The notes beneath the pieces are model-generated. The model ran no database searches. It worked only from the letters and a program-made list of their open reading frames with translations, and was not told the origin of the DNA. The translations under genes were made by a program, and so were the position numbers. This document shows, piece after piece, positions 1 through 8,334 of a stretch of 64,000 nucleotides of DNA. The DNA comes from Synechocystis sp. PCC 7509 (GTDB lineage: Bacteria; Cyanobacteriota; Cyanobacteriia; Cyanobacteriales; Chroococcidiopsidaceae): positions 434,001 through 498,000 of the forward strand of contig NZ_ALVU02000001.1 of assembly GCF_000332075.2 (NCBI RefSeq), written 5' to 3'. Position 1 is the stretch's first letter. Each line of letters opens with the position of its first letter.

Positions 1-2
1 CC

Positions 3-131
3 GCCCAAGCCGATAAACAAGAGCTAGAAAATTATGCCCGCCAGTCGGAAGCCGCCCAACGTCATCTTGAAGGTAAACAAATTAAAAAAGTAATTGTTGT
101 ACCAGGAAAATTAGTCAATTTTGTAATCTAA
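3..131 (+). CDS. leuS: Leucyl-tRNA synthetase, C-terminal end (partial)
   Basis: The frame starting at base 3 is open from the left edge and ends at TAA 129-131, giving the last 42 residues of a longer protein. The tail, with an RHLEGK stretch followed by [12 protein letters not shown], is the familiar C-terminal end of bacterial leucyl-tRNA synthetase, which charges tRNA-Leu in the cytoplasm. Only the C-terminal domain is in the window, so no catalytic motif can be checked. Its stop codon lies 11 bases from the stop of the methyltransferase on the other strand, so the two genes converge. The identification rests on the tail alone but that tail is very characteristic. Confidence 0.85.
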   Translation, partial: AQADKQELENYARQSEAAQRHLEGKQIKKVIVVPGKLVNFVI

Positions 132-142
132 TTTTAGATACT

Positions 143-1435
143 TTAGGAGCTGGTCATTAAAAATTGATTGTTTTCCCAATTACCCCTTACCCAATACTCC
201 CTCGCTTGACAAGCCTCAAAGCGCAACAGTTGCGGATCTCCTGTCATTATTGGCTTTTGGGGAATAGTGGGCGTAACGCCTAACGCCGCAATAATTTTTT
301 TGCCCACCGCTTGCGCCAACAGTGGCGGCACAGAATTGCCCACTTGTCTAAATCCATGCCATTTGGTTTGATGGAGGCGAAACCAGTCAGGAAAAGAATG
401 CAATCGCGCCGCCTCTCGGACAGAAATTACTCGCGGTAGAATTGGGTGGATTGGACGGGGGGACGTATAACTACCGCGATCGCTTCCTGTACCCGCCCGT
501 AAGGTATGGCAAAGCCCATTTAGGTCTAATCGGCGCAGATGACTAATGGGTTCTCTCTGATTGGCATTAGTAGCCGCAAAACGGGCTATAGAAGTTTGAT
601 TATGCTGGGTTTGCATGGAACTTGTTAATAATTGCGGATTCCATAACCGAGGATAAGCAAAATAGTTATTGTGGCGAAGCAGTTTTGCATAAAAGCTAGT
701 TTTATGCTCGATTTGGGCTAGTTGTTCGGCACTTAACAGCACTTCGTCAGTAGTTTTAAGTTCGGCAAAACTATCTAAATCTGGCAAGTCGGCGATCGCA
801 TCTACAACTTTAACGTTGTTCCCCTCTAGAGTTTTGGGAAAATAAACTCTAATTCCCGCTTGTGCGCCGCAAAAAAACAACCTTTTGCGTCTTTGAGGTA
901 CGCCAAAATCCGCCGCATTTAAAATTTGCGCCTTGCCATGATAACCATGAAGTTTAAACTTATTTTTGAGCTTGTTTAGCCAAGTTTTGTGTTTTCCTGT
1001 AACCATTCCTGGCACATTTTCCATCACAAAATAGCGGGGATTTAGCTCAATAACCAGGCGGCAAAATTCCAATACTAAGTGATTGCGATCGTCATTTATC
1101 AAGCGTTTTCCCATAATCGAAAACCCCTGACAAGGTGGCCCACCAAAGACTAAATCGATTTGTCCGTCCCATAGAGTACCAGTTTTGTTGTGAGCATCCC
1201 AGCCTTTAAAAGCGGCTTGTCTAATGGTAGAAGCGGTTAATTTGGCAACATCCGCGCAAATTACCTCAGTTAGGGGAAAATTAAATTTATAAGCACAAGC
1301 ATGAACTGGATCGCTTTCTACAGCAACTAATACATCAAAGCCAGCTTGTTCTATCCCTAAAGAAAAGCCGCCCACTCCAGCAAATAAGTCTATAGCAATG
1401 GGACGTTTAGCAAGGCTGGTTTTTCCCTTGTCGAT
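143..1435 (-). CDS. DNA (cytosine-5-)-methyltransferase, solitary, unusual start
   Basis: This is a C5-cytosine DNA methyltransferase. Counted from the only canonical start (GTG at 1375), it shows GGPPCQGFS with the catalytic Cys near residue 82, ENV near 119, QRRKRLF near 161 and GNSVPP near 346. The motif I sequence DLFAGVGG, which binds S-adenosylmethionine, begins upstream of that GTG. The frame stays open for 20 more codons back to an ATC at 1433-1435, and none of these codons is ATG, GTG or TTG. I therefore draw the gene from the ATC, whose A is the last base of the lpxB stop codon; this gives 430 residues. No restriction endonuclease gene is adjacent, so it looks like an orphan enzyme. 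The target sequence cannot be read from the protein. The family is certain; the start is uncertain. Confidence 0.85.
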   Translation of the reverse strand: MDKGKTSLAKRPIAIDLFAGVGGFSLGIEQAGFDVLVAVESDPVHACAYKFNFPLTEVICADVAKLTASTIRQAAFKGWDAHNKTGTLWDGQIDLVFGGPPCQGFSIMGKRLINDDRNHLVLEFCRLVIELNPRYFVMENVPGMVTGKHKTWLNKLKNKFKLHGYHGKAQILNAADFGVPQRRKRLFFCGAQAGIRVYFPKTLEGNNVKVVDAIADLPDLDSFAELKTTDEVLLSAEQLAQIEHKTSFYAKLLRHNNYFAYPRLWNPQLLTSSMQTQHNQTSIARFAATNANQREPISHLRRLDLNGLCHTLRAGTGSDRGSYTSPRPIHPILPRVISVREAARLHSFPDWFRLHQTKWHGFRQVGNSVPPLLAQAVGKKIIAALGVTPTIPQKPIMTGDPQLLRFEACQAREYWVRGNWENNQFLMTSS

Positions 1436-2655
1436 TACCGCTCACCCCTTGCCTCTAATAGTTGGAAAATTTCAGCAGCAGCGCGATCGCATACTCCCAC
1501 TTCTCCTAAAGATAAGCGCATTTGCTCGTAAGCGTCTAGCATTTCTTGGCGACGACTAGGATTAAGCAATAATTCTAGGGCTATTTGTACAATATTTTCG
1601 CTAGAAGCTTGTTCTTGAAGTAATTCTGGCACAATCGGCTTCATTTCTACCAAATTAGGCGGCGACATAAAGGGAATAGAAAACTTTAATAACCTGGCGA
1701 TCGCAATTGTTAATCGGCTAACGCGGTAAATTACTACTTGAGGCACGTTTAATAAAGCAATTTCTAAATTCACTGTCCCCGACTTAGTTATCGCCAAATC
1801 CGCCGCCGCAATCGCTTCTGTCGTTTGTCCGCAAACTATAGTAGCTTGTAAACCGTAACGTTTTATGGCTTCTTCGATGGGCTGGCGATAGATTTCTAAA
1901 GCTAAAGGAATCAAAAATTGCACGTTTGGCAACTTAGTTTGAATTTGCTTTGCAGCCTCAAACATGGCTGGGAGTAAATATTTTAATTCTTGGCGACGAG
2001 AAGCAGGAATAAGAGCGATCGCGGTAGTTTCTGGGGAAATATTTAGTAACTTCCGGGCAACTTCTCGACTAGGCGCATTTTGCATTCTATCAACTAACGG
2101 ATGTCCTACCCAGCTAACTATTGCTCCCCGCTTTTCAAAGTAACGCGCTTCTTCGGGAAAAATTGCTAGTAGCTTATCACTAATTTCAATAATTCTCTGG
2201 GTCGCCCGTCCTGTTATTGACCAAACCCATACTTGGGGAGCAATATAATAAACCACAGGCACTTGCGGCAGCGAGGAATGAATGTAACTGCCGATTTTCA
2301 TGTTGGGGCCCATATAGTCAATTAGGACGACCAAATCGGGCGGATTTGCCTTCAAAGAAGCGATCGCTTGTTTTTGTAGTTGGAGGGTAGGCAAAATAAA
2401 AGGCAATGCTTCTAATAGTCCCATCGAGCCAATGCTGCTAGTATTACCCAGTAAAATTGCTCCTGCCGCCGCCATTTTAGCGCCGCCTAAAGCGACAATT
2501 TCTAATTCTACGCCGGCTTTGACAGCTTGACGCAATAGAGCCGTAACTAAAAGCGCACCTTGCAAATCTCCTGATACTTCACCAGTGCTAATAAAAATCC
2601 TGACTTTTGTTTGCTGACAAAGATTAGCTGCTAGCAAAGTTAATTCATCTTGCAT
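1435..2655 (-). CDS. lpxB: Lipid-A-disaccharide synthase
   Basis: LpxB is a peripheral inner-membrane GT-B glycosyltransferase that joins UDP-2,3-diacylglucosamine to lipid X to make the lipid A disaccharide. The 406-residue protein has the family N-terminal motif FISTGEVSGDLQGA at about 21-34 and the C-terminal donor-site stretch AAADLAITKSGTVNLE. The ATG overlaps the lpxA stop in a TAATG junction, which supports this start even though the family core begins about 18 residues later. It follows lpxA, fabZ, lpxC and bamA in one minus-strand operon and precedes the methyltransferase. Length is normal for the family. Confidence 0.96.
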   Translation of the reverse strand: MQDELTLLAANLCQQTKVRIFISTGEVSGDLQGALLVTALLRQAVKAGVELEIVALGGAKMAAAGAILLGNTSSIGSMGLLEALPFILPTLQLQKQAIASLKANPPDLVVLIDYMGPNMKIGSYIHSSLPQVPVVYYIAPQVWVWSITGRATQRIIEISDKLLAIFPEEARYFEKRGAIVSWVGHPLVDRMQNAPSREVARKLLNISPETTAIALIPASRRQELKYLLPAMFEAAKQIQTKLPNVQFLIPLALEIYRQPIEEAIKRYGLQATIVCGQTTEAIAAADLAITKSGTVNLEIALLNVPQVVIYRVSRLTIAIARLLKFSIPFMSPPNLVEMKPIVPELLQEQASSENIVQIALELLLNPSRRQEMLDAYEQMRLSLGEVGVCDRAAAEIFQLLEARGER

Positions 2656-3473
2656 TAATTCTGGCGCGGACGTAGGCCGGGGATAGAACCGCGCCGCCCT
2701 GACTTTTGCGATAATTGCAAAAACTGGCGCAGGTGTTGGATATATTCGTTATCGGGTAATAGGTCTAATTGTTCTAGCGCTGCACTAACCGTTAAATTCG
2801 AGCGGTAAAGACTGCGGAAGGCTTTTTTTAAAGTTTGAAAAACTAAGCCTTGTTCTAATTCCGATATTCCTGCTCGTTTTAGACCAACAAGATTGAGACT
2901 GCGGACTCTGGAAGGACTACCTTCTACTAACATATAGGGCGGTACATCGCGGTCAATGCGGCTCATACCGCCAACCATTGCTAACTTGCCGATATGCACA
3001 AATTGATGAATGCCCAAAACCCCGCCAATGGTAGCTCTTGACTCAATATGTACGTGTCCAGCTAAAGCGACGCTGTTGGCAATAACCACCGAATCGGCGA
3101 TCGCGCAATTGTGAGCTACATGAGTGTAAGCCATCAGTAAGTTATTATCGCCAATTACTGTCGCTTCCCCTGCCCCGGTAGCGCGGTTAATTGTCACGTA
3201 CTCGCGGATGCGGTTATTGTTGCCAATTTTTACCCAACTTAAAGAGCCATCATACTTTAGGTCTTGGGGTTCAAGTCCAATAGCAGCACCGGGAAAAATT
3301 TGATTATTGCATCCTATTTCCGTCGGGCCTTCTAAGACTACATGAGCGCCGATGATAGTTTCAGAGCCAACTTTAACTTGTTTTCCAATTACCGCATAAG
3401 GCCCAACCTGTACGGTGGGGTGCAATTCTGCGCCGGGATGAATTACAGAAGTAGGATGAATTAAGGTCTTCAA
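2655..3473 (-). CDS. lpxA: Acyl-ACP--UDP-N-acetylglucosamine O-acyltransferase
   Basis: LpxA carries out the first step of lipid A synthesis, moving a 3-hydroxyacyl chain from acyl carrier protein to UDP-N-acetylglucosamine in the cytoplasm. The 272-residue protein begins with hexapeptide repeats (IHPTSVIHPGAELHPTVQVG) that build a left-handed beta helix, carries the catalytic-histidine segment AYTHVAHNC near residue 118, and ends in an alpha-helical domain. The start codon is TTG (3471-3473), preceded at eight bases by GGAG; no better start is in frame. It shares one base with the next gene, lpxB (TAATG). The length is slightly above that of the E. coli enzyme. Confidence 0.96.
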   Translation of the reverse strand: MKTLIHPTSVIHPGAELHPTVQVGPYAVIGKQVKVGSETIIGAHVVLEGPTEIGCNNQIFPGAAIGLEPQDLKYDGSLSWVKIGNNNRIREYVTINRATGAGEATVIGDNNLLMAYTHVAHNCAIADSVVIANSVALAGHVHIESRATIGGVLGIHQFVHIGKLAMVGGMSRIDRDVPPYMLVEGSPSRVRSLNLVGLKRAGISELEQGLVFQTLKKAFRSLYRSNLTVSAALEQLDLLPDNEYIQHLRQFLQLSQKSGRRGSIPGLRPRQN

Positions 3474-3584
3474 AGATAGGTCTCCAACGGAAAGCAGAGG
3501 TTATTAGTGGGGTGCATAAGTAAAAACAGGTTTTTTAGACCAAAGGCGCTGTGAGGATTTGTTTCTCCCTACGGTTAACATTTT

Positions 3585-4097
3585 TTAATCGACGAGGGAA
3601 AACATTAATTCTCCTTCACTAACTAGCTGCCCGTCTACTACAGTTTGAGCTTGCATCTTCCCAAAACGACGGCGCTTGACACACAACAGTTCCACCGTCA
3701 TGATTAAGCGATCGCCTGGAACAACGGGACGACGAAACCGGACTTTATCGATACCTGCAAACAAAAATAGCCCGCCTTCCAATTCTGGCAATTGAGTTAG
3801 CACGATGCCGCCCACTTGCGCCATTGCTTCCACTATTAACACTCCCGGCATCATTGGTCGTCCGGGAAAATGCCCTTGAAAATGCGGTTCATTGAAGGTG
3901 ACATTTTTGATCCCAACTGCACGTTTTCCTGGGACATATTCAATAATCCGGTCTACAAGGGCAAAGGGGTAGCGGTGAGGTAGCAGCTTTTGGATTTCTT
4001 CAACAGTAAAAACAGTTTTTACGACTGGAGGCTGATCAACAATAGGGCTTGTTGATTCTGCCGTTGTTGAATTTAAGTTGGTTAGGGCGGTTTTCAT
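3585..4097 (-). CDS. fabZ: 3-hydroxyacyl-[acyl-carrier-protein] dehydratase
   Basis: FabZ dehydrates 3-hydroxyacyl-ACP in fatty-acid elongation and so competes with LpxA and LpxC for the same acyl pool. The hot-dog fold core starts near residue 30 with [13 protein letters not shown], which holds the catalytic His, and continues with [20 protein letters not shown], which holds the catalytic Glu. I chose the ATG at 4097; a TTG three codons upstream is possible. The N-terminal stretch of about 27 residues is rich in Ser and Thr and is an extension compared with E. coli FabZ. It sits between lpxC and lpxA, the usual place in Gram-negative bacteria. Confidence 0.95.
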   Translation of the reverse strand: MKTALTNLNSTTAESTSPIVDQPPVVKTVFTVEEIQKLLPHRYPFALVDRIIEYVPGKRAVGIKNVTFNEPHFQGHFPGRPMMPGVLIVEAMAQVGGIVLTQLPELEGGLFLFAGIDKVRFRRPVVPGDRLIMTVELLCVKRRRFGKMQAQTVVDGQLVSEGELMFSLVD

Positions 4098-4199
4098 GGC
4101 AGTCAAAGACTTGGTGCGGGACTAAAAGTCTAATTTTATCTGTAGCAGGGGGCGTTTGTTTAGAAATGATTTAGGCAGATGCCATAGAAGATGAAATCT

Positions 4200-5093
4200 T
4201 TAAGGAGTAATAAAATTTTCTGGCTCTCCCTGCCCAGTTTTCAACTTTTGTATTAGCTGGGCAAGTTGAATATGTAGGTTGTGGCTGGCTTTGTAAGCCA
4301 AAAAATGAGCAATAGGCAAATTTTCAACCAAGCTTAAATCTCCTACTAAGTCTAAAATTTTATGACGTACTGGCTCATTTGCAAACCGCAAGGGCGGATT
4401 TAACCATCCGGTAGTGCGATCGCAAACTAAAGCATTATCTAAACTTCCACCCTTAATTAAACCTTGTTGCTGTAGTGCCTCAATTTGGTGTGCTAATCCA
4501 AAAGTCCGCGCTGGCGCAATGGCTTGGGCAAAAGAATGTTCTCCTAGCCCTGATTTAGCCCAGCTATACCACTGATTGCCGATAGCTGGGACATCATCAA
4601 AGTCAATTCCGTAAGTAAAGCGCGTTATGGGGGCTGGCAAGGCAGCGACAAAGGCATCTTGGTAGTGTACCCAAATCGGGGTTAACAAAGGGGTTTGGGG
4701 CGACTTCCAGGGCGATCGCACTAAACGGGCGGCGGCGATTTCTTCTACCCACCGTTGGGCAGAACCTTCTAATAAAGGCACTTCTGGCCCATCTATTTCA
4801 ATTCGCGCATCATCCACTCCCATACCCGCTAACGCTGCTAGGAGATGCTCTACAGTGCGAACGCTTGCCTCTCCTATACCCAATTGAGTTGATAGCTGTG
4901 TATTGGTTACGGCGGCTACATTGGCGGGGATAACAGGTTTTTGGGGCAAATCCACGCGCACAAAGTAGCGCCCTTCTCTGGGAGCGGGTAATACTCGCAC
5001 GGTGGTACTCACCCCGCTATGCAGCCCTACCCCCGACAAGCTAATTTGAGTCGCTAAAGTGTTTCTAGTGGCTGATTGTTCCTCCTCGCCCAT
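4200..5093 (-). CDS. lpxC: UDP-3-O-acyl-N-acetylglucosamine deacetylase
   Basis: LpxC is the zinc-dependent deacetylase that commits acylated UDP-GlcNAc to lipid A synthesis in the cytoplasm. Visible motifs are LSGVGLHSG near the start, the zinc ligand in TVEHLLAAL near residue 80, the second zinc site [10 protein letters not shown], and the catalytic histidine region [11 protein letters not shown] near the end. At 297 residues it is of normal length. The ATG overlaps the bamA stop codon by one base in a TAATG junction, which indicates translational coupling with the upstream outer-membrane assembly gene. Confidence 0.96.
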   Translation of the reverse strand: MGEEEQSATRNTLATQISLSGVGLHSGVSTTVRVLPAPREGRYFVRVDLPQKPVIPANVAAVTNTQLSTQLGIGEASVRTVEHLLAALAGMGVDDARIEIDGPEVPLLEGSAQRWVEEIAAARLVRSPWKSPQTPLLTPIWVHYQDAFVAALPAPITRFTYGIDFDDVPAIGNQWYSWAKSGLGEHSFAQAIAPARTFGLAHQIEALQQQGLIKGGSLDNALVCDRTTGWLNPPLRFANEPVRHKILDLVGDLSLVENLPIAHFLAYKASHNLHIQLAQLIQKLKTGQGEPENFITP

Positions 5094-7411
5094 TAGAACC
5101 TTTCTCCTATACCAAAGTGCAAGCGGCTGTCGCCTTCATCGGTAAAACCGTAATCAATCCGAATTGGCCCTAAAGGTGATTGAACTCTTACCCCCAGACC
5201 GTAGCCAAAGCCACTACCAGATTTTCCCCGCACTCCCGCAGGATCGCCAGGGACGTTGTTTCCACTGCCTAAATCTGTACCAACATCAAAAAATAAAGCG
5301 CCGCCGACAATTGAAAATACAGGAAAGCGGTATTCGGCGGTAGCTTGGACAAAACTGCGTCCGCTACCTAAATCGCCTTCATCGTAGCCGCGCACCGAGT
5401 TACTACCGCCTAACAAGAAAGCTTCATAAGGTGGCAAATCTCCCAGTACCGTACCGCCTTGAATATTAAAAGCCAAAGTTTGGGGACCGTCACTAAAATT
5501 AATAAAGCTAACGGGGAAGTATTGACTGTAGCTGCCTCTGACTCTATTTAGCAAAATATTTCCTGCGCCTATAGGCACAGATTGCTCTACCCCAAACCGG
5601 ACAAGAGAGCCACTGGTAGGTCGAATGGCATCATTTCGGCGATCGCGTACTGCCCCAGCTTGCAAGGTCAATAAATCGTCCGTGCCGTCACCGCTAAAAC
5701 TTAATTCGTTGCCTAATTCATCTTCCGGGCTAAGTTCGCCGTCCGAGTCGCGGATCGATACCCGTTGGTACTCAAGTCCCGCCGAGGCTGTCCATTCTGA
5801 CTTGCGCAGGGGATCTTTGGACAAAGGACGAGTAAAGTTTACGCCGCCGCCTAGCCGCAGGATGCGGGGGCGATCATCATTAGGCAGAGTAATTTCATTT
5901 TCACCGCCGTCGAAAATTAGCGAAGTTGTCCGCCGTCTAAAGGTATTAACGGTATAAGATGTGCGGTAAGGGTCGCCGCCAATCCAAGGGTCTGTAAACC
6001 GCAAATCAAATAATAGTTCTCGCTGACCAATTTGAAATTCTGCCCCCAAATCTTGGTTATTACCGCCTAAGTTTTGCTGTTGATAACTCAAACTACCAAA
6101 TAAGCCGCTAGAGGAACTGAAGCCCGCGCCCGCCCCTACCGAACCGCTATTTTTTTCGTCAACGTTGACCGTGACAATTACCTTACGCGGGTCTTCTCCG
6201 GGGTTTAGGGATACATTCACGTCTTCAAATAACCCTAGTCCAAAGACTCGTTGCAAATCTCTTTGGACGGTAGTGCGGTTGAAGATTTGTCCCGGTTTAA
6301 GTTCTAGTTCGCGAGTAATAATAAATTCCCGCGTGCGGCCAACAATTGGTTTTCCTTCATCGTCGGTTGCGTCTCCTTCTTTATTGCGGAAGCTAATTTG
6401 AATATCTTCAATTACTCCCTCGGCGATCGCTAAGGTCACTGTCCCATCGGCGGCTACTTGGGGCGCTTCGTTTACCTGCGCTAGGACGTAGCCGTTATCT
6501 TGATACCATTTATTTAATTGTTTAATTCCTTCTTGAAAACGGCGCAAATTCAAGATACTGCCGTATTGTTCTTTAAATATGTCATCGACAACTTTTTCTG
6601 GTATTACCGATGGGATGTCTGTCCCGGTATTTGCCTGCACCCGCACAGCGCGTAAAATTGGATTTGGTTGGACGATAAACGTAACTCGCACTCCCAAAGG
6701 TGTATCTTGAGGTTCGGCGCGGACGTTGGCAAAAAAGCCAGTGGCAAAAATAGCGTTGATGTCTTCTTGCAATTGCGATCGCGTTGCTGTCCGTCCTGGT
6801 TGCGTTCTAATTGCTTGGTATACTTCGTTTTCAAGTTCTGTTGTTAGTTGTCCCTCTTGAGCTTGAACTAATACTTCTCCTACTAGCACCTCTGGGTTTG
6901 ATTGCGAGTCCGCTTCGGGGGTAGCAGTTCCTGGGGTGGGAGTGCCTTGGGGGACTGGTGGAGTTGTCGATGGGGGAGGATTGTTTTCAATCGTCGGAGT
7001 TTGATTTCCTGGAGTAATATCAAATTCTAGTTGATTGGGGGTTTCCTGTTGGGGTATGCCTTCAGTTCCCGGCGCGGGAATGATCGGGGCTGACGGATTT
7101 ACGGGGGTATCTGTATCGGTGGTGGATTGGTTGGGCGTAGTTGAGGGGGTTGGGATCGCCTCATTTTGTGCTACTTCTTGCCCGGTGGCGATCGCCTCTA
7201 CCACAATACTATTACTAGGAATTTCTTTAGCCTGCGCCGATGGCGGTGAAGTTTTGTTTGTAACTGGTGGTTGTGCTTTGGCAATTTCTGGAGTCAAAAT
7301 TTGACTTGTTGAAATTGCTAAAACTAACCATAGAGTAAATTTGACTGGGCGCTGAAGCACCCAACGGTAGGTAATTATTGGCATTTTATTGAAATTATTT
7401 AACACGTCCAC
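5093..7411 (-). CDS. bamA: Omp85/BamA outer-membrane protein assembly factor
   Basis: This is the Omp85-family protein that folds and inserts beta-barrel proteins into the outer membrane. The 772-residue chain starts with a signal peptide (hydrophobic stretch near 25-38, then AKAQ). A low-complexity Pro/Thr/Asn linker covers about 85-170, POTRA domains about 170-410, and a 16-strand barrel the rest. The barrel contains GGSNSVRGY, the conserved family loop VRGY, and the chain ends in Phe, as expected for an outer-membrane protein. It lies between purC and lpxC, which ties protein and lipid assembly of the outer membrane to one transcript. Cyanobacterial members have three POTRA domains; that number fits the length here but was not modelled. 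Confidence 0.95.
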   Translation of the reverse strand: MDVLNNFNKMPIITYRWVLQRPVKFTLWLVLAISTSQILTPEIAKAQPPVTNKTSPPSAQAKEIPSNSIVVEAIATGQEVAQNEAIPTPSTTPNQSTTDTDTPVNPSAPIIPAPGTEGIPQQETPNQLEFDITPGNQTPTIENNPPPSTTPPVPQGTPTPGTATPEADSQSNPEVLVGEVLVQAQEGQLTTELENEVYQAIRTQPGRTATRSQLQEDINAIFATGFFANVRAEPQDTPLGVRVTFIVQPNPILRAVRVQANTGTDIPSVIPEKVVDDIFKEQYGSILNLRRFQEGIKQLNKWYQDNGYVLAQVNEAPQVAADGTVTLAIAEGVIEDIQISFRNKEGDATDDEGKPIVGRTREFIITRELELKPGQIFNRTTVQRDLQRVFGLGLFEDVNVSLNPGEDPRKVIVTVNVDEKNSGSVGAGAGFSSSSGLFGSLSYQQQNLGGNNQDLGAEFQIGQRELLFDLRFTDPWIGGDPYRTSYTVNTFRRRTTSLIFDGGENEITLPNDDRPRILRLGGGVNFTRPLSKDPLRKSEWTASAGLEYQRVSIRDSDGELSPEDELGNELSFSGDGTDDLLTLQAGAVRDRRNDAIRPTSGSLVRFGVEQSVPIGAGNILLNRVRGSYSQYFPVSFINFSDGPQTLAFNIQGGTVLGDLPPYEAFLLGGSNSVRGYDEGDLGSGRSFVQATAEYRFPVFSIVGGALFFDVGTDLGSGNNVPGDPAGVRGKSGSGFGYGLGVRVQSPLGPIRIDYGFTDEGDSRLHFGIGERF

Positions 7412-7517
7412 ACACCATAATTTAGAGCGACAAGGCTGCTTAGAAGACTTTGCACTATTTGTTTGCTCCTAAGTTATCAACTTTAATAAACCAATAAAAA
7501 TTATTTTACTTTTTCTC

Positions 7518-8255
7518 CTAGCTATTCATAGCATTAAACTGGGCTAATACCCTCTCTAGGACTTGCTGATAAGCGTTTTCTACTTTGCCCAAATCTTGTC
7601 GAAAGCGGTCTTTATCCATGACGCGATTTTTGAGGTCGGCTTCCAAATTATCCCAAAGGCGGCAAGTATCGGGGCTAATTTCATCAGCTAAAAGTAGTTG
7701 CCCGCTACTATCGATGCCAAACTCTAGTTTGAAGTCTACTAAAGTCAAGTTACAGTTTGAGAAAAATTCGCTTAAGTAGCGATCGCACTGTAGAGCCAGC
7801 GCAATTAATCGATCGATTTGATCAGGAGTTGCGAGTTTCAGTAATAATAGGCGATCGTGGGTCAATAAAGGATCTCCCAAAGCATCATTTTTGTAGTAAA
7901 ACTCTACCAGTGGTTGAGGTAAAATTTCTCCTAAAGGCAATCCTGTCTGTTGACAGAGACTCCCGGCAGCAATGTTCCTGACAACTACCTCTAAGGGCAA
8001 AATTTTTACTTTTCGTACCCGCATTTGCTTCAAAGTTGGACAATCGATCAGATGGGTTGTTATACCGCATTGCTGCAAATATTGAAACAATTTTTCAGAT
8101 ATTTGGCAGTTAATCGCGCCTTTACCATTAATACTGCCGCGCTTAAGAGCATTAAAAGCTGTAGCATCGTCTTTAAAGTCAACAAGTACAATTTCTGGAT
8201 CGGCAGTAGCATAAATAATTTTTGCTTTGCCTTCGTAGAGTAAAGAGCAGGACAT
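7518..8255 (-). CDS. purC: Phosphoribosylaminoimidazole-succinocarboxamide synthase
   Basis: PurC (SAICAR synthetase) condenses CAIR with aspartate using ATP in purine synthesis. The protein starts with the conserved LLYEGKAKIIY and carries VDFKDDATAFNA, the family motif LPLEVVVRNIAAGS and VDFKLEFG with DEISPDTCRLW near the C terminus. I set the start at the ATG at 8255, which gives the usual N terminus and 245 residues; an upstream in-frame start would add seven residues not typical of the family. It is the first gene of the minus-strand group that continues into bamA, 106 bases further on. Cyanobacteria often have purC next to the omp85 gene. Confidence 0.96.
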   Translation of the reverse strand: MSCSLLYEGKAKIIYATADPEIVLVDFKDDATAFNALKRGSINGKGAINCQISEKLFQYLQQCGITTHLIDCPTLKQMRVRKVKILPLEVVVRNIAAGSLCQQTGLPLGEILPQPLVEFYYKNDALGDPLLTHDRLLLLKLATPDQIDRLIALALQCDRYLSEFFSNCNLTLVDFKLEFGIDSSGQLLLADEISPDTCRLWDNLEADLKNRVMDKDRFRQDLGKVENAYQQVLERVLAQFNAMNS

Positions 8256-8334
8256 ATATAGTTTAAATGGTCGCAATAAACCTACAATAAAGTAGGCTTA
8301 ACTATTCTACCTGTGGTTTGCAATCAAGGTAATT

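Noticed and set aside
7035-7304. Plus-strand open frame of 89 residues across the BamA linker
   Set aside because: It is the antisense of a Pro/Thr-rich coding segment, which rarely produces stop codons; no ribosome site and no family resemblance.
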